Assembly: GCA_035512155.1 (NCBI GenBank)
Contig: DATKEN010000092.1
Location: 1 to 64,000, forward strand
Length of the DNA: 64,000 nt
Origin: JABCYV01 sp035512155
GTDB lineage: Bacteria; Acidobacteriota; Terriglobia; Terriglobales; Acidobacteriaceae
Direction of reading: 5' to 3'
Positions within the stretch are counted from its first letter, which is position 1, and every line of letters begins with the position of its first letter. Shown here one piece after another: positions 25,239 to 34,234 of the stretch. The translations under genes were made by a program, and so were the position numbers. The notes below the pieces were generated by a model. That model made no database searches and had not been told where the DNA came from. It was given only the letters and a program-made list of their open reading frames with translations.

Positions 25239-25706
25239 ATGGCACTTGCAAAACGAAATGAGGGAGCGAACGTTAGCTCCGCCATTAACGTCACACCTAT
25301 GGTGGACGTGATGCTGGTGTTGCTGATCATCTTCATGGTCATCACGCCTATGTTGCAGCATGGCCAGAGTGTGGATCTGGTACAAGTAAACAACCCGACG
25401 CCCATGCCTGACGCAGACAAAGAGGACGCGCTGCTGGTGGCTGTCATGCGGGACGGCACAGTTTATTTCGGGAATGACAAGCTTCCGGTAGATCAGTTGA
25501 CCGGCAAAGTCAAGGACCGTATCGCCAACAAGCAGGAAAAGATAGTCTACGTCAAGGCCGATGCGCGGGCGAAATTCGGATCTGTGGTCGCAGTGGTGGA
25601 CAATGTGCGTGCTGCCGGTGTCGACCAGTTGGGGCTGTTGACTGAGCAGAGAAAGACAGCGACGCCACCAGCAGCGCCGGCGACGACAACACCCAGCGGG
25701 CAATAG
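25239..25706 (+). CDS. exbD: ExbD/TolR-family protein, first copy
   Basis: A 155-residue protein with one N-terminal helix that carries the proton-binding Asp: NVTPMVDVMLVLLIIFMVITPM. The periplasmic domain follows (VVDNVRAAGVDQLGLLTEQ). It ends in a Thr/Pro/Ala-rich tail. It would pair with ExbB, and possibly with the second ExbD-like protein 34 bases downstream as a heterodimer. Confidence 0.92.
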   Translation: MALAKRNEGANVSSAINVTPMVDVMLVLLIIFMVITPMLQHGQSVDLVQVNNPTPMPDADKEDALLVAVMRDGTVYFGNDKLPVDQLTGKVKDRIANKQEKIVYVKADARAKFGSVVAVVDNVRAAGVDQLGLLTEQRKTATPPAAPATTTPSGQ

Positions 25707-25739
25707 ACCGCCGGTTCAACGAACTAGAGGAGAAGAGCT

Positions 25740-26183
25740 ATGGGAATGACAGCGGGAAGCGCCAAGGGCGGTCAAAGCGCCGACATGAACGTGACTCCGC
25801 TCATTGACGTACTGCTGGTGCTGCTCATCATCTTCATGGTGATCACACCGCTAACTCCAAAGGGACTAGACGCGCTGGTGCCCCAGCCGCCACCACCGAA
25901 CGCCCCTAAGAACCAGGCGCCCGACCGCACTATCGTAGTGCAATTGATCGATCGCGGCGCAGGGCAAGCTCCGGCTCTTAAGATCAATCAAGAGGACACG
26001 ACTTGGGAGAACCTGCAGGGACGCCTCACCGACATCTTCAAAACCCGAGCCGAGAAGGTAATGTTCGTCAAAGGCGATGATAGTATTCCGTTCGCCGACG
26101 TGGCCAATGTGATTGACATTGCCCATGCGTCAGGTGTCGACAAAGTAGGCCTAATTACCGCCAAGATCGAAGCTGGTGGATAG
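25740..26183 (+). CDS. exbD: ExbD/TolR-family protein, second copy
   Basis: A 147-residue homologue of the preceding gene with the same proton-relay helix (NVTPLIDVLLVLLIIFMVITPL) and a similar C-terminal domain (NVIDIAHASGVDKVGLITAKIE). The periplasmic middle differs clearly from the first copy, so the two are not a recent duplication. A GAGGAG ribosome binding site precedes the start. Paired ExbD genes are common in TonB systems of some Gram-negative groups. Confidence 0.92.
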   Translation: MGMTAGSAKGGQSADMNVTPLIDVLLVLLIIFMVITPLTPKGLDALVPQPPPPNAPKNQAPDRTIVVQLIDRGAGQAPALKINQEDTTWENLQGRLTDIFKTRAEKVMFVKGDDSIPFADVANVIDIAHASGVDKVGLITAKIEAGG

Positions 26184-26306
26184 ATCTGCAAGTCGGTCGG
26201 AAGCTCTCGGGAAGATCTAACGATTCCGAGGCGCCCGGCGTAAGCCATGTTCGAGACCGACTATTTGCATCCTGAGGATTTCGTGGCAAGGGAGACTTAC
26301 AACGCA

Positions 26307-27128
26307 ATGAGAAAAAGCGTACAAGTGCTGGCACTGATGGCGGTCGGCCTGGCGTTGTCTTCCGGCGTGGGCTGCAGCAAGTTGCAGGCTCGCGATCAGT
26401 TGAACAAGGGCGTGCAGTCCTACAAAAACGCCAAGTACGAAGAAGCCATCGACCACTTTCAAAAAGCGGTGTCACTGGATCCTGCGCTACTGAACGCTCG
26501 TCTGTATCTGGCTACGGCCTATGCCCAGCAATACATTCCTGGGGCTGACACCGAAGACAACAATCGCATGGCACAGCAGGCGATCGATGAGTACAAAGCT
26601 GTGCTGGGCCACAATCCGGCGCGCGAGCAAAAGATCAACAGCACTAAGGGTATCGCCTACCTCTATCTACAAATGAAGAAGTTTGAAGACTCCAAGAATT
26701 ACTATCGCAAGGCGGTTGACTTGGACCCAAACGATCCCGAGTCATACTATTCGGTCGCGGTAATTGACTGGACCCAAGCCTACCAGCCACGCATGGAAGA
26801 GCGTTCCAAGCTAGGCCTGAAGCCGGAAGAGCCTCTCAAGGACAAAAAAGTCTGCGCCATGCTCCGGGACAAGAATTCGGATGTGATCAAAGACGGCATC
26901 GGGATGATCGACAGAGCCTTGCAATTGCGGCCGGATTACGATGACGCCATGGCGTACATGAACTTGCTCTATCGCGAGCGTGCTGACGTCCAGTGTGACG
27001 ATCCTGCCGCTCGAGCAGCAGATTTGAAGACCGCCGACCAGTGGGTGGACAAGACCATGGCAGTTAAGAAGATCAAGGCCGAAAAGCAACCAGGAGCCCA
27101 AGGCATTACTTTGGACCAACCGAAATAG
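26307..27128 (+). CDS. TPR-repeat lipoprotein of the TonB cluster
   Basis: A 273-residue lipoprotein (start MRKSVQVLALMAVGLALSSGVGC, the Cys being the lipidation site). At least three tetratricopeptide units follow, e.g. GVQSYKNAKYEEAIDHFQKAVSLDP and MKKFEDSKNYYRKAVDLDPNDPESYY. The start at 26307 is chosen because the 20 preceding in-frame residues would bury the signal peptide; GGGAG lies upstream. Position at the end of the TonB-ExbB-ExbD-ExbD series suggests an outer-membrane or periplasmic scaffold working with it. Function unproven. Confidence 0.82.
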   Translation: MRKSVQVLALMAVGLALSSGVGCSKLQARDQLNKGVQSYKNAKYEEAIDHFQKAVSLDPALLNARLYLATAYAQQYIPGADTEDNNRMAQQAIDEYKAVLGHNPAREQKINSTKGIAYLYLQMKKFEDSKNYYRKAVDLDPNDPESYYSVAVIDWTQAYQPRMEERSKLGLKPEEPLKDKKVCAMLRDKNSDVIKDGIGMIDRALQLRPDYDDAMAYMNLLYRERADVQCDDPAARAADLKTADQWVDKTMAVKKIKAEKQPGAQGITLDQPK

Positions 27129-27132
27129 GATT

Positions 27133-27157
27133 GCCCCGGTGGGATCAACCCCGGGGC
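27133..27157. terminator. GC-rich hairpin between convergent genes
   Basis: GCCCCGG (27133-27139) pairs with CCGGGGC (27151-27157) across an 11-base loop, five bases after the TPR lipoprotein stop. It lacks a T run, so it is a candidate terminator only. Confidence 0.35.
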
Positions 27158-27235
27158 CAAGGTCCGCCAGATCTGCGCGGTTTTCCCCTTCTGGCCTCCT
27201 CATCCTCTCCCAGACCCTTTCTGGAGTACACACCC

Positions 27236-28855
27236 TTATTTCACTGGGGTTGAGGTTGCGCCGGTCGGGTTGTTGATTGCACTCAGCGTCAGTTGGCAGA
27301 GGAAGATGTTTTGCCCGAAGCCCTGTGGACTGGCACAACCGTACTGGACAAATTCGGCACGCAGTTCAGGCTCCCGGTCGACAAGAAAGCCAGCTTGAAA
27401 CAACCAGGGCTTGGTCCCGGGTGGAAGCCCGTATCTTTTTTGGGCGTTTTGCATTTGGGAAGGGAAAGTCTCTGCTCTCAACAACCACTGACGAGGGTCG
27501 AGGACTATGATTCGATCCTCGCCGCAGCGCGATTCCTCACTTGAAATCAGGCAGTGACAGAAGTAGTAGCTAAGCAGAAGGCTTCCTTCGCCATCCGTAA
27601 GGATCAAAGAAGCTTTAGGAACGGAACGCCTCAGGTACTCCGTCGCTTGCTCCATAAACGCCCTTCTCTGGTTTTGCGGCCGCATGTAAGCTCCAGCGGG
27701 CGTGACGGAGAAATTGCAGATAGCAAGCATTATCCCGATGACGACTGCCTTCTGCGATCTGCGCGAAGTTTTCCAGTGGCTCAGGGCGACCGCCACTCCA
27801 GACATCGCAAAGCCAGCCAGAAACGAATTGTGACGTGTGCCTCCAAGCGGATAGAGTCCAGCGAGGGCCGCGCCGCAGTTGATCGTCAACGGCAAAACCA
27901 GTAATAAACCAAGCTGACGCGAGGATGGGCGGCCGGAATCTCGGGCCGGCCCTTTGTCTGCGAGCAAGAAACCGATCCCAGCGATGTATACCAATAGTCC
28001 CAAGACGCCGACGGCTCCCTGGCTGAACATGTAATGGAAGAGACGGATGTTTGCCTTCAAAATGAATGGGACAACTCTGTCCTGGCCGGCGTGAAAAACG
28101 GCGCCGCGGAGATAGGTATCGGCTAGCGCCTGGGACATTCCTCGCGCCCTCATTTTAAGGACGTGGCTCTTCAGCAAGAAACCCACCAAGCCCAACGCGC
28201 CTAACTGGATCACTCCCCATATACCAATCAACAGGGCTTGAGTTCCTGCGGACCGGAAGCGGACAAGCGCATAGATCCCAATCGTAAGCGCGAATATCAA
28301 CGCTGAGTAGTGCGTAAGCAGAGCGAGATAAAGCGCCAGCGCAGAGAGCAAAACCATGAGCGAAGATCTTTCTCCGATGGCGCGATCAAGAAAATACAAA
28401 CTGCATGCCATGAAGAAAAGCAAGAGCGAATATTGACGAATCTCAGCGGACAAGTACATCAGGGCTGGAGAGAACAGCAGCAGACTTAGGCCAATGAGCG
28501 CCGTCGCATGGTCGGTTACTCGTTCGAGCCAGAGAAACATTATCCAGCAAAAAGCCGTACCGGCGAGCACGGACGGCAATCGCAAAATAAACTCTGAGGT
28601 ACCAAATAGACTCCAGTAGTGGAGCAGTACGATCAGTAGAGGAGGATGGGCGGTAAGGAGGGTCGCCTGGTAAGTGAGCGCAAGCGATGGCTGCACAGAA
28701 AGCAGGTAATGCAAGGCCTCGTCGGGATTGAGAAAAACCGAATAGGCCCACGCCAAACGGGCCACTAAACCCAGAGCCAGCAAGCTCAATGGGAGCCAGC
28801 TGGCGTGAAGCCACGTTCGCATTTCCAGGGTCGCAGGAGCCTGCGAAGGTGGCAT
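27236..28855 (-). CDS. GT39/ArnT-like membrane glycosyltransferase
   Basis: A membrane protein of about 539 residues with ten or more hydrophobic segments. Near the N-terminus, FLNPDEALHY resembles the Asp-Glu catalytic motif of GT-C glycosyltransferases (PMT_2/ArnT/GT39-like), which use lipid-linked sugars outside the membrane. LLTAHPPLLIVLLHYW is also typical. The start is placed at 28855 (MPPSQAP) because a TATGAT -10-like box lies about 25 bases upstream; an in-frame ATG at 28909 is possible. Sugar and acceptor are unknown. Confidence 0.75.
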   Translation of the reverse strand: MPPSQAPATLEMRTWLHASWLPLSLLALGLVARLAWAYSVFLNPDEALHYLLSVQPSLALTYQATLLTAHPPLLIVLLHYWSLFGTSEFILRLPSVLAGTAFCWIMFLWLERVTDHATALIGLSLLLFSPALMYLSAEIRQYSLLLFFMACSLYFLDRAIGERSSLMVLLSALALYLALLTHYSALIFALTIGIYALVRFRSAGTQALLIGIWGVIQLGALGLVGFLLKSHVLKMRARGMSQALADTYLRGAVFHAGQDRVVPFILKANIRLFHYMFSQGAVGVLGLLVYIAGIGFLLADKGPARDSGRPSSRQLGLLLVLPLTINCGAALAGLYPLGGTRHNSFLAGFAMSGVAVALSHWKTSRRSQKAVVIGIMLAICNFSVTPAGAYMRPQNQRRAFMEQATEYLRRSVPKASLILTDGEGSLLLSYYFCHCLISSEESRCGEDRIIVLDPRQWLLRAETFPSQMQNAQKRYGLPPGTKPWLFQAGFLVDREPELRAEFVQYGCASPQGFGQNIFLCQLTLSAINNPTGATSTPVK

Positions 28856-28996
28856 GAGTTCCCGTCTAAAGGAAACGTAATCATACCCTGCACCTAGGGA
28901 GGATGCCATCTGCTGAGTTCGGTGCGACTCGTCGCATCTAGTTACTCAATCTTCTGTAAAATTGAACGGGTTTTTGCTCGAGCCGCTGTTAAAACA

Positions 28997-30532
28997 ATGT
29001 TCAAGAAAATCCTTGTTGCTAACCGCGGAGAGATTGCGGTGCGGGTGATCCGCGCTTGCCGTGAGATGGAGATCACTTCGGTTGCAGTGTACTCGGACGC
29101 TGACCGGGCAGCGCTGCATGTTCGTATGGCTGACGAAGCCTATTCTATCGGGCAGTCGGCGGCGTCAGAATCCTACCTGAACGTTCCGAAAATCCTGGAT
29201 GTTGCGCGGCGCAGTGGTGCCGAAGCCATCCACCCAGGTTACGGCTTCCTTTCCGAGAACGCGAGATTTGCCCAGGCCGCGGCCGACGCGAGTGTGAAAT
29301 TTATTGGACCAACTCCCGCCGCGATGGAGATGATGGGCTCGAAGACGCGAGCCCGGCAGCAGATAGAAAAGAAGGGCATCCCGTTGGTGCCTGGGACTTC
29401 TCGCGGCTTGGGATCATTCCAGGAAGCGGAGGAGGCCGCGGCGAAGATCGGGTATCCCGTGATGCTGAAGGCAGCGGCCGGTGGCGGTGGCAAGGGGATG
29501 CGCCTGGTACACGATCGGAAAGAACTCAGACCTGCCCTGGAAGCCGCTCAGAGTGAGGCGCAGCGGGCCTTTGGAGACAGCGAGATTTATCTCGAAAAGG
29601 CAATCGTCAACCCTCGGCACATCGAGATGCAGGTGCTTGCCGACGAGCACGGCAACACGGTGTATCTGGGCGAACGGGAATGCTCCATTCAACGACGGCA
29701 TCAAAAGGTGCTGGAAGAATCACCTTCCCCAATCGTGGATGAGAAAATGCGGCGGAGCATGGGCGAAGTCGCTGTCCGCGTGGCTCAGGCGGCCAGCTAC
29801 ACCAATGCGGGCACGGTCGAGTTCCTGGTGGATCAGGACAAAACTTTCTATTTCCTGGAGATGAACACACGGCTCCAGGTGGAGCATCCTGTGACCGAGT
29901 TGATCACAGGGCTGGATCTGGTGCAGCTGCAGATTTGCATTGCGTCGGGAGAAAAGTTGCCATTCGAGCAGAAAGACGTGAGCCTCCGCGGGCACTCGAT
30001 TGAATGCCGCATCTATGCTGAGGATCCAGATAATAATTATTTTCCCAGCCCGGGCAGAATCACCGCGCTGTTGGAGCCTTCCGGGCCGGGAATCCGGTTA
30101 GACAGCGGCATCTACGAAGGCTGGACGGTGCCCAATGAATACGATCCCCTGCTGGCCAAGCTGATTGCCTATGGGGAGGACCGTCCTCAGGTAATCTCGC
30201 GACTACTGCAGGCGCTGAGCGAGTACTTTGTGGGCGGCATCAAGAGCAATATTGTGCTCTTCCGTCGCATTCTAAGTGATCCGGATTTTCGGGCGGGCAG
30301 GCTCGACACCAGTTATCTTGACCGTCTTCTAAAGTCCCCGTCGGCCCAAGCGAAGTTTGCTGAAGCAAAGCATGCAGACGCAAACATCGCCACAATTGCG
30401 GCTGGTGTGTTTAAAATCCTGGACTCAACTTCGATCGTGAGAGGCGCGGACGCGCTCTCCACAAATGGATCAAGCGGTGGACCGGGCACTTCGAACTGGA
30501 GGAAGACGGCTCGGATCGAAGCCCTGCAATGA
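28997..30532 (+). CDS. accC: Biotin carboxylase subunit of an acyl-CoA carboxylase
   Basis: An ATP-grasp biotin carboxylase of 511 residues: MFKKILVANRGEIAVRVIRACREM, HPGYGFLSENARFA, the glycine-rich AAAGGGGKGMRLV, ECSIQRRHQKVLEESPSP and MNTRLQVEHPVTELITGLDLV. The start at 28997 fits the family; the ORF could be opened upstream without gain. Its tail is about 60 residues longer than E. coli AccC and overlaps the next gene by four bases (ATGA). With that gene it resembles a split alpha subunit of acetyl- or propionyl-CoA carboxylase. No carboxyltransferase partner is next to it; accD is 17 kb away. Confidence 0.92.
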   Translation: MFKKILVANRGEIAVRVIRACREMEITSVAVYSDADRAALHVRMADEAYSIGQSAASESYLNVPKILDVARRSGAEAIHPGYGFLSENARFAQAAADASVKFIGPTPAAMEMMGSKTRARQQIEKKGIPLVPGTSRGLGSFQEAEEAAAKIGYPVMLKAAAGGGGKGMRLVHDRKELRPALEAAQSEAQRAFGDSEIYLEKAIVNPRHIEMQVLADEHGNTVYLGERECSIQRRHQKVLEESPSPIVDEKMRRSMGEVAVRVAQAASYTNAGTVEFLVDQDKTFYFLEMNTRLQVEHPVTELITGLDLVQLQICIASGEKLPFEQKDVSLRGHSIECRIYAEDPDNNYFPSPGRITALLEPSGPGIRLDSGIYEGWTVPNEYDPLLAKLIAYGEDRPQVISRLLQALSEYFVGGIKSNIVLFRRILSDPDFRAGRLDTSYLDRLLKSPSAQAKFAEAKHADANIATIAAGVFKILDSTSIVRGADALSTNGSSGGPGTSNWRKTARIEALQ

Positions 30533-31026
30533 CTTGTGACTTCACTATCGATGGGAAGAACTTTCGGCTGGAGCTGGAGTGTACAGAAGCCGGCTGGCAT
30601 TGCGTCCTGGATGGCCAACAGCGTCAGCTAGACGCCGTTCTTGCGCGCTCCGACCTACTCTCTTTGCTGATCGAAGGAAAGTCCTATGAGATCAAACGCG
30701 AGCGCACCAGAACCGAAACATATTTGTGGGTCAGAGGCTCGCGATACAAGGTCGAATTGCAAGATCCTCGTTCCTTTCGCAGACCCAAGCGTGGCGCCAG
30801 TGGCCAGGACGGTCGCAGGGAGCTAGTGGCGACCATGCCTGGCAAAGTTGTTCGTGTGCTGGTTCCTGAGAAGGGAGAGATTAAGGCCGGACAAGGCGTT
30901 TTAGTTGTAGAAGCTATGAAAATGCAGAACGAGGTCAAGTCGCCAAAAGATGGGACGGTTGAGAAAATCGTCGCCGGTGAAGGAACGAACGTGAATGCGG
31001 GAGACGTGTTGGCGATTATAGAGTGA
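30529..31026 (+). CDS. Biotin carboxyl carrier protein
   Basis: A 165-residue protein with a C-terminal biotinyl domain. The biotinylated Lys lies in VVEAMKMQNEV (about residue 131), and PGKVVRVLVPEKGEIKAGQ precedes it. The first about 95 residues form beta-rich segments like the BT linker domain of propionyl-CoA carboxylase alpha subunits. It overlaps the biotin carboxylase gene by ATGA, so the two are translationally coupled. Best read as the detached carrier half of an acyl-CoA carboxylase. Confidence 0.9.
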   Translation: MTCDFTIDGKNFRLELECTEAGWHCVLDGQQRQLDAVLARSDLLSLLIEGKSYEIKRERTRTETYLWVRGSRYKVELQDPRSFRRPKRGASGQDGRRELVATMPGKVVRVLVPEKGEIKAGQGVLVVEAMKMQNEVKSPKDGTVEKIVAGEGTNVNAGDVLAIIE

Positions 31027-31062
31027 GGTGGAGGTTCTAGAGACGCTCTTCTGCTCGATCAT

Positions 31063-32130
31063 CTACTGTGCTACGCCGTTCCCATCGAGCACCTTCTTCG
31101 CGAGGTAGTTTTCGACACGTGCCTGGTCGCGAAGGACCTCGTAATAGGCTGCTTTGAGGAGTTGCTCCCGACGATCACGAAGCTGGGCGCGGATGGCTTG
31201 CTGCACCCTCGGGTCGGCCAACTCTCGCTGTCCTGCCGGCTCTTTTGCGACCAGCTTCACGAGGCGGTAGCCCATCAGCTGCTTGGTCATGGGATTGACC
31301 ACAGTTATAACTGGGGTGTACTGACCCGGTTTCAGTCTGGTCACCGAATCACGAGTCGTGGGGTCAGTGTTTTTCAGGGAGGATTCAGGGGTGAAGCCAA
31401 GGTCTCCGCCATTGCCAGCGGTTTCCGGGTCCTCAGAGAAATTCATCGCCAGAGTGCCGAAGTCGTCGCCGCTGTCAAGTCGGTTAGCGATCATTTGGAT
31501 CTTCTTCTGAGCATCCGCTTCGCTTTGCGCTTTGTTACTCTGGTTGCGCACCTGAGGATTAGGCGCCGGGGTCACAAAAATCTGCGCCAAATGATACTGC
31601 GGCTCAATCAGATTGAACTCCGATTTGTGCGCGTTGTAGTAGGCGGCGATGTCCTGATCAGTGACGTTGATCTTGGAGGTAACTTCCTTATTCAAGACTT
31701 TGTCGACTGTCAGGGAACGTCTTAAATCGCGCTTAAAGTCATCCAGCGTGATCTTTTTTTGCTTTAGTTTTTCCTGAAACTGTTCGTTGCTGTAAGGGGA
31801 CTTAAGTTCGTTTAGTTTGCGCTCGACCTCGTCGTCGGTGGCCAGCAGACCCAGCTTTTCAGCCCGCCGCATGAGGATTTCGTTATCAATCAACTCATGC
31901 AGAATGTTGAGGCGCAGGTTGGTGGCTTGTTCGCCGACTGGTTGTTGATCGGAGCCTGAAGTTTGATTTTGATAATACTTTTCCACGTCAGTCTGGTAGA
32001 TCTTGCGCCCATCCACCGTGGCGGCCAGATCGTTCGCGCCACGATTCGGCCCACATCCGGTGAAGCCGGCGAGAAGCGAAGCCGCCAACATTGCAGCTAG
32101 GCGGTTACCAAGCAGCGAGTTCATTTTCAA
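31063..32130 (-). CDS. SurA/PpiC-like peptidyl-prolyl isomerase lipoprotein
   Basis: A 355-residue lipoprotein (signal ends LLAGFTGC). An N-terminal SurA-like helical domain (ELIDNEILMRRAEKLGLLATDDEVERKLNELK) is followed by a parvulin domain (EPQYHLAQIFVTP, then GDDFGTLAMNFSEDPETAGNGGDLGF). It should fold outer-membrane proteins in the periplasm. Downstream of a DsbA-like gene with a 57-base gap on the same strand, so both may be made together for envelope protein folding. Confidence 0.9.
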   Translation of the reverse strand: MKMNSLLGNRLAAMLAASLLAGFTGCGPNRGANDLAATVDGRKIYQTDVEKYYQNQTSGSDQQPVGEQATNLRLNILHELIDNEILMRRAEKLGLLATDDEVERKLNELKSPYSNEQFQEKLKQKKITLDDFKRDLRRSLTVDKVLNKEVTSKINVTDQDIAAYYNAHKSEFNLIEPQYHLAQIFVTPAPNPQVRNQSNKAQSEADAQKKIQMIANRLDSGDDFGTLAMNFSEDPETAGNGGDLGFTPESSLKNTDPTTRDSVTRLKPGQYTPVITVVNPMTKQLMGYRLVKLVAKEPAGQRELADPRVQQAIRAQLRDRREQLLKAAYYEVLRDQARVENYLAKKVLDGNGVAQ

Positions 32131-32187
32131 TCAGATCCTCCGATGGACCAACGTGATTTCTTTTTGGCGTGCCGAATGCAGAGGGCA

Positions 32188-33141
32188 TCACTTGCCCGAT
32201 GGCTGGGACGCAGCTGGTGGCATGTCGGCGGGATGCGTAGGGACAGCCACGCCAGCCTGTTCGAGCGCGCTGTTGAAGACAGCGCGCAATTCGCTGAGAG
32301 AAAGCGCTCCATCCACTTTCTGTCCATTCACGAACATGGTGGGCGTCGCCTCCACCCCGACGGCTTCGCCTTCTTTCACCGAGGCCTTGATCGCGTCTTG
32401 GTTCTGCGCCTTGATGCAGGCCTGGAGCTTCGCTGCATCGAGGTTATGCTTCTGTCCCTGCTGCGTGGCCATCCGGTCCAGGGTTGCAAACTCGGCGTCG
32501 CGACCCTTTTCTGATTTCACTTCCCCCGGGTTGGAGTGAATGAAATCGGCGAAATCCCAGTAGGCATCGCCGTTTTGCGAAGCCAGGCAATTAGCATTCA
32601 CTGCAGCGTGCGTGGCCCAGGGATGAATTTCCGCGAGTGGAAAATCCTTGTAGATGAATAACACCCGATCGCCGTACTCCTTGAACAATTCGGGAAACAA
32701 CGTCTGATGCATGCGGGAGCAGAAAGGGCATTGAAAGTCATCGAAGTTGACCGCGACCACCTTGGCATCCTTGTTTCCGCGAGTCGGTCGCCCACTTACA
32801 TCAATTTTCTTCATGACTTCGGCGTAAGGATCTTTGGTGAGATCGAGTTTAGTCATGCGAATCAGCGTCTGACCGTCTTTGGAAAGCAGGAAATCGTAAT
32901 TCTGCTTCTTTGTCCCGCTGTCGAAGGTGATGGTCAGAGTGTCGTAATTCGGGAAGTCGCTGGCTTTTAGAGGGCTGATCGTGACATTGACGCTGGGCGG
33001 AACGTTGTAATAGGCACGTACATGTCGTTCGATCCGTTTGGTAACGTCCGGTGGGGCCGATTCGGCAGAACATCCCAGGCAAATGAGCAGGATCACAACA
33101 GTGGAACGTCGCAAAAGCGTCACTATAAACCGCCTATTCAT
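32188..33141 (-). CDS. DsbA/DsbG-like thiol oxidoreductase lipoprotein
   Basis: A 317-residue lipoprotein (LLICLGC, Cys24). An extra N-terminal domain of about 90 residues (VNVTISPLKASDFPNYDTLTITF) precedes a DsbA-fold domain with active site FDDFQCPFCSRMH (Cys138 and Cys141) and cis-proline in GVEATPTMFVNG. It should act on disulfides in the periplasm. The N-terminal domain has no clear match. A Pro/Ala-rich tail ends it. Likely in one transcript with the SurA-like gene below it. Confidence 0.9.
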   Translation of the reverse strand: MNRRFIVTLLRRSTVVILLICLGCSAESAPPDVTKRIERHVRAYYNVPPSVNVTISPLKASDFPNYDTLTITFDSGTKKQNYDFLLSKDGQTLIRMTKLDLTKDPYAEVMKKIDVSGRPTRGNKDAKVVAVNFDDFQCPFCSRMHQTLFPELFKEYGDRVLFIYKDFPLAEIHPWATHAAVNANCLASQNGDAYWDFADFIHSNPGEVKSEKGRDAEFATLDRMATQQGQKHNLDAAKLQACIKAQNQDAIKASVKEGEAVGVEATPTMFVNGQKVDGALSLSELRAVFNSALEQAGVAVPTHPADMPPAASQPSGK

Positions 33142-33227
33142 TTGTGTGGCAAAACAAGATTATCTCATAGCGAGCGCGACGAAGGGCCTGATCATGCTGG
33201 TTTTGACCGCATTCCACGCGATCAATT

Positions 33228-34082
33228 TCAGCTGCCAGACTTGCGGCTGCGCGTAAGCAGTGCGGGTAGCAGCAGGGTGTTCATGGAGCCGGAGCGGAAA
33301 CCCTCGAGGTCGAGGGTCACAAACTTAAAGCCCAGGGCCTTGAAGATCTGAGTAAACTCAGTGGCCATTTGCGGAGTTAACGCAAGGGGCAGCTCATCGC
33401 GCGCGATCTCAATGCGTACGATGTCGCCGTGGTGCCGGACCCGGAACTGACGGAACCCAAGACCCCGAAGAGCATCTTCTCCCTGCTCGACGACCTCCAG
33501 GATCTCGCGAGTGACTGGACGCCCGTACTCAACGCGTGACGATAAGCATGCCGAAGCGGGTTTGTCCCAGATGCGTAAACCGGCCGCGCGCGCGAGTTCT
33601 CGAACGTCGGCCTTGGTCAAACCGGCGTCTCGTAGAGGCGCCGCGACCCGGTGCTGTTCAGCGGCAAGTTGACCGGGGCGGAAGTCGCCCTGATCATCCA
33701 GGTTGACGCCGTAAGCGATGAGATCGAAACTGCGTCCGCGGCGAACCTCCTCCATCACATTGAATAGCTCATCTTTGCAATGGAAGCAACGGAAAGCATC
33801 GTTACGGGTGTATTCCGGACGGTCGAGTTCGGCGGTGCTAATGACCTCCAGCGGAATCTCATGTTCGTGAGCAAAGGCAATTGCGTCAGCCAAATGGGTG
33901 CGGGCTAGGCTGGGCGAATCCGCGATCACTGCCAGCATGCCGGTCCCTAGCGACTGGTGGGCAGCCCACGCCAGGAATCCGGAGTCCACGCCTCCGGAGT
34001 AAGCGATGAGAGTGCGACCCATGGCTCGAAGCCGCGCGTCGAGCGTAGCCTGCTTTGAGGCGAGATGTTCGGGCACGGACAC
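33228..34082 (-). CDS. larE: LarE-like ATP-dependent sacrificial sulfur transferase
   Basis: A PP-loop enzyme of 284 residues. SGGVDSGFLAWAA binds ATP, and DAFRCFHCKDELF and KPASACLSSRVEYGRPV hold the conserved cysteines; the last matches the Cys that donates its sulfur in LarE. LarE makes the nickel-pincer cofactor of lactate racemase. No larB, larC or larA gene lies in the window, so the product may serve a distant locus or a different sulfur transfer. Start GTG 34082 with TAGAAT six bases upstream. Confidence 0.85.
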   Translation of the reverse strand: MSVPEHLASKQATLDARLRAMGRTLIAYSGGVDSGFLAWAAHQSLGTGMLAVIADSPSLARTHLADAIAFAHEHEIPLEVISTAELDRPEYTRNDAFRCFHCKDELFNVMEEVRRGRSFDLIAYGVNLDDQGDFRPGQLAAEQHRVAAPLRDAGLTKADVRELARAAGLRIWDKPASACLSSRVEYGRPVTREILEVVEQGEDALRGLGFRQFRVRHHGDIVRIEIARDELPLALTPQMATEFTQIFKALGFKFVTLDLEGFRSGSMNTLLLPALLTRSRKSGS

Positions 34083-34088
34083 AAGTTC

Positions 34089-34094
34089 ATTCTA
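34089..34094 (-). promoter_or_regulatory. -10 box of larE, leaderless arrangement
   Basis: On the minus strand TAGAAT ends six bases before the GTG start of larE. No ribosome binding site fits between them. Confidence 0.45.
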
Positions 34095-34234
34095 ATACAG
34101 GGAGTTTGCGCGTTGCGGGCATCGCCTTACCGATTTGCGCGAGATCAATAGTAGTTGGGAGAAAGGCAACCGGCTGGTAACTATTGGAGGCGCCAGTAGC
34201 AGATGACAAACAAAGGCCGCCGTGATAAGGAATC

